Positions 1 to 5,305 of a stretch of DNA of 7,291 nt are shown here, piece after piece. The stretch comes from an uncultured beta proteobacterium (GTDB taxonomy: Bacteria > Pseudomonadota > Gammaproteobacteria > Burkholderiales > Burkholderiaceae_C). Numbering within the stretch: the stretch's first letter is position 1; every line of letters begins with the position of its first letter. The notes beneath the pieces are model-generated. The model had not been told where the DNA came from and did no database searches. It saw only the letters and a program-made list of their open reading frames with translations. The position numbers and the translations under genes were made by a program. The DNA is taken from NCBI GenBank assembly GCA_903944555.1, contig CAJASG010000707.1, positions 1-7,291 on the forward strand, read 5' to 3'.

Positions 1-128
1 ACGGCAAAGACCCCGGTCTCCACGGGGGTCAGCAGGCGTGAGATCACCATCGTGCCCACAATTTGCAAGGGCAGCGCCAGGTAGCTGTCGGCGATGGTGT
101 AGGCGAGGGATCGCCGGATATTGGACAA
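1..128 (-). CDS. Wzx-type polysaccharide flippase, N-terminal fragment (runs off left edge)
   Basis: On the minus strand an open frame starts at TTG (128-126) and reaches the left edge: 42 codons plus two bases. The peptide begins MSNIRRSLAYTIADSYLA and continues with a hydrophobic stretch and the segment ISRLLTPVETGVFAV. This is the typical first helix and loop of oligosaccharide flippases of the Wzx/MATE-like superfamily, where a short basic N-terminus precedes a helix and a 'RLLTP.E.GVFA' turn. Known family role: moving lipid-linked repeat units of exopolysaccharide across the inner membrane. TTG is the only plausible start, because an in-frame TGA lies about 45 bases upstream with no ATG or GTG between, and the alignment to flippase N-termini fits. 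No good Shine-Dalgarno is visible. It follows the TPR gene by 32 bp on the same strand and is probably co-transcribed, perhaps translationally coupled. The exact subfamily cannot be judged from 42 residues. Confidence 0.72.
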   Translation of the reverse strand, partial: MSNIRRSLAYTIADSYLALPLQIVGTMVISRLLTPVETGVFA

Positions 129-160
129 AGGGAGCTGATTCGGTCGTTGGAGAAGCGGAT

Positions 161-859
161 TTAGTCAGTCGGTTTTTCGACGCTTGTGGTTTGCTCGGGT
201 CCTTGTGGGGGGCTTGCCTGCGGTTCTGTCCACCGGCCAACACTCTTAAGCTGGTCGCGCAAGGTGGGCTGAGAAAAGCCAAGGCCGTACGCCTTGTGGG
301 CCTGTTCAAGGGAGCGGTCGTAGTTCTTGATGTCGAAATAGATTCGGCCGATGTTGTAGTGTGTAAAAGGGTTGTCGCCCGCGGTTTTGGTTGCGGCCTC
401 CAACTGAAGCGTGGCATCGGCCAGGCGTCCATTTCTGCTGAGAAAGGTGGCGTAAATCATTCTTGCCGTGCTGTCGTCGGGTTTGAATCGAAGTGCCCGC
501 TCGAAATAGCACTCCACGGAGTACTGGGCCCCCACGGGCTGGGGTGATTTCAGCTTCTCCCCCAGTCGAATCATGGCCATCAATGCGCGGTGGTGGTTGG
601 GCGATGCTTTGAGGGTGTAGTCCAGCTCAGCCCCCACGCTGGCCGAGTTGCCACTGACCAGACTCTGGATATTGGGCGTGAAGTGGTACTGCTCAACAAT
701 GCGCAATTTGTTGCCGGTGTCGGCCCGGTAGTCAAACGGACCATAGCTGTTCTCCAGCGACCCGCAACCCGAGGGGCCCGTCTGTGCGTAGCCCGCAGCG
801 CACGCCAGGAGCGTACATGCCCAAGCCGCGAGACCGCGTGTTTTATCGGTTAACTTCAT
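161..859 (-). CDS. Exported tetratricopeptide-repeat protein
   Basis: A 232-residue protein with an N-terminal export signal: basic start (MKLTDKTR), hydrophobic core at about 9-22, then either a signal peptidase I site after GYA (25) or a lipobox-like LLAC with Cys20. Which one is used cannot be settled by eye. Residues about 45-100 hold a conserved-looking block (PFDYRAD, HFTPNI, DYTLKASPNHHRALMAM). Residues about 112-200 resemble two to three TPR units (ERALRFKPDD, ATFLSRNGRLADA, HYNIGRIYFDIKNYDRSLEQA). The C-terminal 25 residues are Pro/Gln-rich and probably disordered. TPR proteins are scaffolds. In polysaccharide and exosortase loci, exported TPR proteins often take part in secretion or assembly, but the specific partner is unknown. 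The ATG is supported by AGAGGGG (minus strand, 875-869) nine bases upstream. It is first in a minus-strand unit with the flippase and divergent from the E1 operon. Confidence 0.85.
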   Translation of the reverse strand: MKLTDKTRGLAAWACTLLACAAGYAQTGPSGCGSLENSYGPFDYRADTGNKLRIVEQYHFTPNIQSLVSGNSASVGAELDYTLKASPNHHRALMAMIRLGEKLKSPQPVGAQYSVECYFERALRFKPDDSTARMIYATFLSRNGRLADATLQLEAATKTAGDNPFTHYNIGRIYFDIKNYDRSLEQAHKAYGLGFSQPTLRDQLKSVGRWTEPQASPPQGPEQTTSVEKPTD

Positions 860-868
860 ACAGTCAAG

Positions 869-875
869 CCCCTCT
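869..875 (-). promoter_or_regulatory. Ribosome binding site of the TPR gene
   Basis: AGAGGGG on the minus strand lies nine bases before the ATG at 859. It supports that start and is the strongest Shine-Dalgarno in the divergent region. Confidence 0.6.
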
Positions 876-932
876 TTTTGGAACGGTTGTCACCTTCACA
901 CGTAGTCTATTTGTGCAAACTTTGTGGGGGTT

Positions 933-968
933 GCGATTTCTCAAAATGGAATCGCCCGCATCCCATTT
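933..968. repeat. Two overlapping short inverted repeats, possible operator
   Basis: GCGATT at 933-938 pairs with AATCGC at 950-955 (11-base gap). AAATGG at 944-949 pairs with CCATTT at 963-968 (13-base gap). The arms interleave, so the two structures exclude each other. The right arm of the second dyad overlaps the candidate -10 TTTAAT (966-971), which would suit a repressor site. Six-base arms occur by chance fairly often, so support is weak. Confidence 0.22.
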
Positions 969-1000
969 AATCGACGGCATGCTGTACTTTTCCCGGGACT

Positions 1001-1005
1001 AGAGG
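1001..1005 (+). promoter_or_regulatory. Ribosome binding site of the E1 gene
   Basis: AGAGG lies seven bases before the ATG at 1013. It fixes that start over later in-frame candidates. Confidence 0.55.
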
Positions 1006-1012
1006 CTCAGAT

Positions 1013-3010
1013 ATGCACAGAGATTTTGGAGAACTTCCGGGATATGTTCGGGACACCGCCGGCAAGCCGGTTATTGGTTTGGACGACGCCAGCGTGTATG
1101 GCTTTGGCCATCTGATCCGTTCGGTGGAGTTGCTGATTCTTGACCTGTTTGGTCGCGGCTTGCTGTCGGGCACCACGCACACCTGTTTGGGACAGGAGCT
1201 GTGCCAGATGGCCGTGGTGCGTGCGCTGGATGAGCCCGATGACATCGTGCTTTCGAACCACCGCAACCATGGCCATTTCCTGACCTACTCGGGGCAGCCC
1301 GTGGGGCTGGTGGCTGAGATCATGGGGCGCCAAAACGGTATTTGTGGGGGCTACGGTGGCAGCCAGCATATTGCGTATCGCAACTTTCACAGCAATGGCG
1401 TGCAGGCCGGAATGACGGCGATAGGCAGTGGTTTTGCCCTGGATATCAAGCACCGCGCAAGTCGGGGGGTCGTTGCCATCATGGTGGGGGACGGCACGCT
1501 TGGCGAAGGCCTGTTGTACGAAAGCATGAACCTTGCCGCCGTGTGGCATGCCCCGGTGCTCTTTGTTGTGGAACATAACGGCATTGCCCAAACGACCTAC
1601 ACACGGGACGTCATTGCCGGAAGCATTGTTGGCCGTGGTGCGGCCTTCGGTTTGCGCACCTGGAAGCTGGATGATGCCGCGCCGAACTTCATGCACGAAG
1701 CGGAATTGGTTGTTGCGCAGATGCGTGATGGCAAGGGGCCCGGCATGCTGGTCATTGAAACCGGACGCTTGGGACCGCACAGCAAGGGGGATGATTTGCG
1801 CGACCCTGCAGAGCGCGCTGCCATTGCGCGCAGGGACCCCCTGGAGGCCCTCGGTTGTCGGCTGGATTTACAGACGCGCGCCAAAATTGAGGCGCGCAAC
1901 CAGTTGGTTCTTGAAACCATTGAATCGGCCGCGTTGGCATCGCCTGAATCCCATTTTGTGCTTGCGCCAGAGCACATCATGAAGCCGGTGCGTGACACAC
2001 AGGTTCCACCTCAGCCCGCTGCAGCGGCCAGTGTTCGCGTGGCGATCAACGCGGCTTTGCGCGACTTACTGGGCCACTGCGATGGCGTTTTGTTGCTGGG
2101 GGAAGATTTGCACGACCCCTATGGCGGCGCGTTCAAAGTCACTGCTGGTTTGTCAACAGATTTTCCTAGTCGGGTGATCTCTACCCCCATCAGTGAGGCA
2201 GGTATTACCGGTGCGGGCATCGGGCTGGCCATGGCGGGGCGTCTGCCGATTGTCGAAATCATGTTCGCAGACTTTTTGACGCTGTGCATGGACCAGATCT
2301 ACAACCATGCCGTCAAATTCCCCGGCATGTTTGAAGACTGTGAAGTGCCTTTGGTGGTCCGCGCTCCGTGTGGTGGTCGGCGTGGCTATGGTCCGACCCA
2401 CAGCCAGAGCCCGGAAAATATTCTGGTGTCCATTCCCGGGTTGACTGTGGTGTTTGGCAGCCACCGCCATAACGTGGGACAACTGCTGGTGAATGCCACC
2501 ACCCGCTGGCCGAACCCGGTGGTGTTTCTGGAGCATAAATTGCTGTACGCCCAGGCGCAGGACCCCCAGGATTACCAGACGGTAGTGGCCCATGTGGCGG
2601 ACTTGGGGGGGGCGTTGTTTCCCACACTGCGTCGCGGCGGGGCACTCCCCGATGTGACTTTTGTGTGTTTTGGCGGCATGCTGCCCGTGGTGGAAAGCGC
2701 CACCGAGCGCCTGGAGCGGGAAGAGGAGTTGTCGATCGAAATCGTGGTGCCATCGTTACTCGCCCCCTTGCCCCGGCTGACGCTGCTGGGCTTGCTGTCC
2801 TCGCGCCCACGCATTGCCGTTATGGAGGAGTCGCACCACGAGTTTGGTGTCAGTGCGGAGTTGCTGGCCAGTCTGGCCGAGGCGGGCTACCAGGGCAAGG
2901 TGCTGCGCATCGGTATGCCGCCCGTGCCGATCGCCTCCGCGCGCAGTCTGGAGAGTACGCAGATACCCGATGAGCAAACCGTCATCAACAGCGTTCTTGC
3001 CTGGTTTTAG
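1013..3010 (+). CDS. Fused alpha-beta 2-oxo acid dehydrogenase E1 component (ThDP-dependent)
   Basis: A 665-residue protein joining both E1 subunits in one chain. Residues about 30-310 are the alpha (ThDP-binding) part: HRNHGH (83-88), GGSQHI (115-120), and the thiamine diphosphate motif GDGTLGEG (159-166) ending at EHN (187-189, usually ENN). A phosphorylation-loop-like segment, GRLGPHSKGDD, starts at 251. A Pro/Ala-rich linker (about 320-340) leads to the beta part: GED (363-365), YGGAF, TPISEAG with Glu395, GPTHSQSPE with His463, and the C-terminal transketolase-type domain to 665. The family decarboxylates a 2-oxo acid on ThDP and reductively acylates the lipoyl group of E2 in the cytoplasm. 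The substrate (pyruvate, branched 2-oxo acid, acetoin or ketose phosphate) cannot be read from sequence. Length equals alpha (~330) plus beta (~325), so nothing is missing. First gene of the plus-strand operon, 26 bases before E2. No E3 is nearby. Confidence 0.93.
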   Translation: MHRDFGELPGYVRDTAGKPVIGLDDASVYGFGHLIRSVELLILDLFGRGLLSGTTHTCLGQELCQMAVVRALDEPDDIVLSNHRNHGHFLTYSGQPVGLVAEIMGRQNGICGGYGGSQHIAYRNFHSNGVQAGMTAIGSGFALDIKHRASRGVVAIMVGDGTLGEGLLYESMNLAAVWHAPVLFVVEHNGIAQTTYTRDVIAGSIVGRGAAFGLRTWKLDDAAPNFMHEAELVVAQMRDGKGPGMLVIETGRLGPHSKGDDLRDPAERAAIARRDPLEALGCRLDLQTRAKIEARNQLVLETIESAALASPESHFVLAPEHIMKPVRDTQVPPQPAAAASVRVAINAALRDLLGHCDGVLLLGEDLHDPYGGAFKVTAGLSTDFPSRVISTPISEAGITGAGIGLAMAGRLPIVEIMFADFLTLCMDQIYNHAVKFPGMFEDCEVPLVVRAPCGGRRGYGPTHSQSPENILVSIPGLTVVFGSHRHNVGQLLVNATTRWPNPVVFLEHKLLYAQAQDPQDYQTVVAHVADLGGALFPTLRRGGALPDVTFVCFGGMLPVVESATERLEREEELSIEIVVPSLLAPLPRLTLLGLLSSRPRIAVMEESHHEFGVSAELLASLAEAGYQGKVLRIGMPPVPIASARSLESTQIPDEQTVINSVLAWF

Positions 3011-3036
3011 ATGTGTTCAAGAAAGATCCGACCACG

Positions 3037-4140
3037 ATGGCTGAAGCAATACAGGTCCCCAGAATCAACAACAACGACGACGAAGTTAAGCTGGTCGCGC
3101 TGGCTGTTTCCGTAGGCAGTTATGTGACCAAAGGGCAGGTGGTCGCCCAGGTCGAAACCGACAAGGCCGTGGTGGAGGTTGAGGCGGGCTCAGACGGGTT
3201 TGTGCTGGCTATCCTGGGGGACCTGGACAGCCGAGTCAACGTCGGCCGCGTGTTGATGTGGCTGGGCCAGGACATGGACGTGGTGGTGCCCGAGCGGGAT
3301 GGCTTGTCCGCACCAGACGCCGCCTTGGGTTCGGCGCCCACGGCCAAAGCCCGGGCCCTGCTGCAAGCGCATAGGCTTGATCCGGCCAGCATTCCGGCCA
3401 GCGGCGGGCGCTTGAGTGTGAGCGACATAGAGCGCTTCCTTGCCACGCGCAGTGAGGTTCGCAGTCCCGTTTTCGGATGCACCCCTGCGCAGGAGCAATT
3501 GCCCGAGCAGGCCGGCAATTTGAAGCCTCTGAAAAGTGAAGAGCGGGGCATGCTGAACACGGTGCTGTGGCATCGGGATGTTGCGGTGCCCGGCTATGTG
3601 GAACTGACCTATGACACTGCAGTGTGGGATGCCTATGCGCAGGCGTTTGGCAAGCGCCATGGGTTGATGCTGAACCCGGTCTTGCCCCTGATGGCATGGC
3701 GCCTTGTGGAGCTTGCGCGCCACAACGCGCGCTTGAACGCCACCATCGTCGGCACCCATCGCTACGAATACGCTGACGTCCATTTGGGGTCTACCGTGCA
3801 GGTGGGGGATGTGTTGTACCTGGCCGTGGTGCGCGACTCCACCCGACTTGGCGAGTTGGGGTTCGTGAATGCCATGGTGGACTTGCAGCGGCGCGCCGCC
3901 AGCCACACACTGGGCCCGCTGGAGACGCAGGGGACCACGCTGGGGTTCTCCAGCATGGCGCGGTGGAAGGTGGCGCGGCATATTCCCATTTTGTCGCCCC
4001 ACACTGCGCTGATGGTGGCCCACACCGTTGGCCCCGATGGCGTGGGGGTATTGGGTGCGACGTACGACCACCGCGTGATGGGTGGGTCGGATGTGGCCAG
4101 TGTCTTGAAAAAAATGACCAAGCCCGGTGAATGCGCTTGA
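3037..4140 (+). CDS. Dihydrolipoamide acyltransferase (E2-like) with lipoyl domain and altered active-site motif
   Basis: A 367-residue protein from ATG 3037. A GTG at 3013 would add eight residues, but it has no ribosome site and the lipoyl domain starts directly after the ATG; AAGAAAG at 3019-3025 is a weak site for the ATG. Domains: one lipoyl domain (about 3-78) with the lipoylated lysine in ETDKAV (Lys43); a peripheral-subunit-binding domain (about 100-136, AKARALL to LSVSDIERFL) that normally docks E1 or E3; and a catalytic CAT-like domain (about 165-367). The active-site segment reads DHRVMGG (344-350): His345 is kept, but the Asp of the usual DHRxxDG is Gly349. The FSS at 304-306 may supply the usual Ser/Thr. 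In the family, E2 passes the acyl group from lipoyl to CoA. Here an ACP follows 28 bases later and could be the acceptor (inference). Function is therefore acyl transfer of uncertain acceptor and competence. Confidence 0.9.
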   Translation: MAEAIQVPRINNNDDEVKLVALAVSVGSYVTKGQVVAQVETDKAVVEVEAGSDGFVLAILGDLDSRVNVGRVLMWLGQDMDVVVPERDGLSAPDAALGSAPTAKARALLQAHRLDPASIPASGGRLSVSDIERFLATRSEVRSPVFGCTPAQEQLPEQAGNLKPLKSEERGMLNTVLWHRDVAVPGYVELTYDTAVWDAYAQAFGKRHGLMLNPVLPLMAWRLVELARHNARLNATIVGTHRYEYADVHLGSTVQVGDVLYLAVVRDSTRLGELGFVNAMVDLQRRAASHTLGPLETQGTTLGFSSMARWKVARHIPILSPHTALMVAHTVGPDGVGVLGATYDHRVMGGSDVASVLKKMTKPGECA

Positions 4141-4168
4141 ACGATCAACCCAAATAAACAGCCGCCAA

Positions 4169-4438
4169 ATGATTCTAGAAAAGAACGCCATCATTGCCGC
4201 CATCAAGGCGCGTGTCCTGGAGATCGCCAGCCTGCTTGGCACGGACGCCAGTGATCTTCAGCCCGATGAAATTCTTCCGGCAACGGGGGCGATCGACTCG
4301 GCCGGTTTATTGGAGCTGATCGCCTGGCTTGAGTCTGCGTACACGCTGCGCATTGCAGCGCAGGAGTTCACCATTGACAATCTTGGCAGTCTGAATTTGA
4401 TGGCGGATTTTGTATTGCGCCGCAAAGGATTGCTGTAA
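4169..4438 (+). CDS. Acyl carrier protein
   Basis: From ATG 4169 an 89-residue acidic helical protein of normal ACP length. The phosphopantetheine attachment motif is GAIDSAGLLELI, with Ser44 (codon 4298-4300). The usual DSL reads DSA here. Helix II/III features follow (AWLESAYTLRI, FTIDNLGSLNLMADFV). An upstream in-frame GTG at 4127 would overlap the E2 gene and add 14 residues unlike an ACP, so I prefer the ATG, although no clear ribosome site precedes it. An ACP carries acyl intermediates as thioesters after 4'-phosphopantetheinylation. Its place between E2 and two hydrolases suggests a dedicated carrier for this locus rather than the fatty-acid-synthase AcpP, which has a stricter DSL motif and sits among fab genes. 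Confidence 0.88.
   Translation: MILEKNAIIAAIKARVLEIASLLGTDASDLQPDEILPATGAIDSAGLLELIAWLESAYTLRIAAQEFTIDNLGSLNLMADFVLRRKGLL
4424..4429 (+). promoter_or_regulatory. Ribosome binding site of hydrolase 2, inside the ACP gene
   Basis: AAAGGA within the last codons of the ACP gene lies nine bases before GTG 4439 and twelve before ATG 4442. It suits re-initiation by ribosomes finishing the ACP and does not cleanly decide between the two starts. Confidence 0.45.
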
Positions 4439-5305
4439 GTGATGTCGACGCCGATCGGTTCGAGTGACCTGCAGGTGGAACCGTTTTTTTTTGGGCCACC
4501 CCGTGGCCGCTTGTTTGCGGTGCATCACCGGCCCCGCAACGGGGCTGAAGTGCGTGGACATGTGCTGTGTGTCCCGGCATTCAATGAAGAGATGAACCGT
4601 TGCCGCAGCATGGTCACAGAGCAGGCCAAGGCGTTTGCAGCCAAAGGCTTCGGCACGCTGGTGTTTGACTTGCACGGAACGGGCGACAGTGACGGACATT
4701 TCCGGGATGCGCGCTGGGCCGACTGGCTGGACAATGTCACCACCGCGCTGGGCTGGTTGTCGGGTCAGCCGGGTGGGGTGAAGGCGATTTTGGGAACCCG
4801 CCTGGGCGCCCTCTTGGCTGCGCAAGCCTATGCCCAGCGCGGTGACCCCCACTGCGCCCTGCTGCTTTGGCAGCCGGTTCTGGATGGGAAAATCCACCTG
4901 ACCCAGTTCCTGCGGGTTCGCATGGCCGCGCAGCTGGACCGCCCGGACCTGCCCAAAGAGACCACGACGGCGATGCGCCAGCAGCTCGCCGCCGGAGAAG
5001 CGGTGGAGGTGGCCGGCTATGAAATCCACCCCGAACTGGCCCACGCCTTGGACCACGCCCGACTGGGTGAGCAGCGTTTGTTTGCGGGGGCCAACGTTCT
5101 GTGGCTGGAAAACGCCAGCGCTGACAAGCCGGAGTTACCCCCGGTGAGCGTGAGTGCTTTGGGGGAATGGCGGGCTGCAGGCGCCCGCGTGGACGGGCAG
5201 ACCTACACTGGGCCGGCTTTTTGGCAGGCGCATGAGCGCGTGCTGGCCAGCAGTCTTATTGACAAGACCACGGCGTGGCTCGACACGAGAGTTGCCACTC
5301 CATGA
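4439..5305 (+). CDS. Exosortase A system-associated hydrolase 2-like protein (alpha/beta fold, nucleophile replaced)
   Basis: A 288-residue alpha/beta-hydrolase-fold protein. GTG 4439 directly abuts the ACP stop; ATG 4442 is an equally good start one codon later. Fold signatures: HVLCVPAFNEEMNRCRSM (41-58, strand and oxyanion region), VFDLHGTGDSDG (75-86), then LGTRLGALLA (118-127) where the nucleophile elbow G-x-S-x-G belongs. The expected Ser is Arg121 (codon CGC, 4799-4801). Near the end, where a catalytic His is expected, the sequence is TGPAFWQAHE (257-266), with no clear GxH. I recognise this as resembling the family annotated as exosortase A system-associated hydrolase 2, known from PEP-CTERM loci with function unknown. 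It may be a pseudo-hydrolase, a binding protein, or a partner of hydrolase 1. Its stop overlaps the next start (ATGA). A run of nine T (4484-4492) encodes Phe-Phe-Phe near the N-terminus. Confidence 0.85.
   Translation: MMSTPIGSSDLQVEPFFFGPPRGRLFAVHHRPRNGAEVRGHVLCVPAFNEEMNRCRSMVTEQAKAFAAKGFGTLVFDLHGTGDSDGHFRDARWADWLDNVTTALGWLSGQPGGVKAILGTRLGALLAAQAYAQRGDPHCALLLWQPVLDGKIHLTQFLRVRMAAQLDRPDLPKETTTAMRQQLAAGEAVEVAGYEIHPELAHALDHARLGEQRLFAGANVLWLENASADKPELPPVSVSALGEWRAAGARVDGQTYTGPAFWQAHERVLASSLIDKTTAWLDTRVATP

Larger units (their letters stand above)
860..1012. promoter_or_regulatory. Divergent intergenic promoter region
   Basis: These 153 bases separate the minus-strand TPR/flippase unit from the plus-strand six-gene operon, so they should hold both promoters. 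Seen directly: TTTAAT at 966-971 is a fair sigma-70 -10 box about 42 bases before the E1 ATG, but it has no good -35. Two overlapping dyads are GCGATT(933-938)/AATCGC(950-955) and AAATGG(944-949)/CCATTT(963-968), the second overlapping that -10. TTTGTG occurs as a direct repeat at 910 and 921, 11 bases apart. I see no convincing sigma-54 GG-N10-GC element and no terminator. Functional assignment is inference. Confidence 0.4.

Noticed and set aside
38..547. Long plus-strand open frame opposite the TPR gene
   Set aside because: It is antisense to the TPR and flippase genes, is rich in Arg/Cys/Gly low-complexity stretches, has no ribosome site and resembles no family. The minus-strand frames have a clear signal peptide, TPR and flippase features.
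887..915. TTGTCA as a possible -35 box for the E1 operon
   Set aside because: At 15-17 bases spacing the following hexamers (TATTTG, ATTTGT, TTTGTG) are poor -10 boxes.
1007..1780. 257-codon minus-strand open frame inside the E1 gene
   Set aside because: It is complementary to a region with unmistakable E1-alpha motifs. The translation is a shadow of high-GC third positions.
3013..3036. GTG start adding eight residues to E2
   Set aside because: It sits two bases after the E1 stop with no ribosome site, and the lipoyl domain begins directly after ATG 3037. It is not fully excluded, since coupled re-initiation could use it.
247..3100. TTAAGCTGGTCGCGC occurs in the TPR gene (near 247) and in the E2 gene (near 3086)
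   Set aside because: The 15-base match lies in unrelated coding contexts and does not extend. It is most likely chance in similar codon usage, not a repeat element.
3190..4242. 350-codon minus-strand open frame across the E2 gene
   Set aside because: It lies opposite the lipoyl and acyltransferase domains. Its translation is His/Gly/Arg-rich and has no recognisable domain.
4307..5056. 249-codon minus-strand open frame across the ACP and hydrolase 2 genes
   Set aside because: It spans two well-supported plus-strand genes and has no family features or ribosome site.
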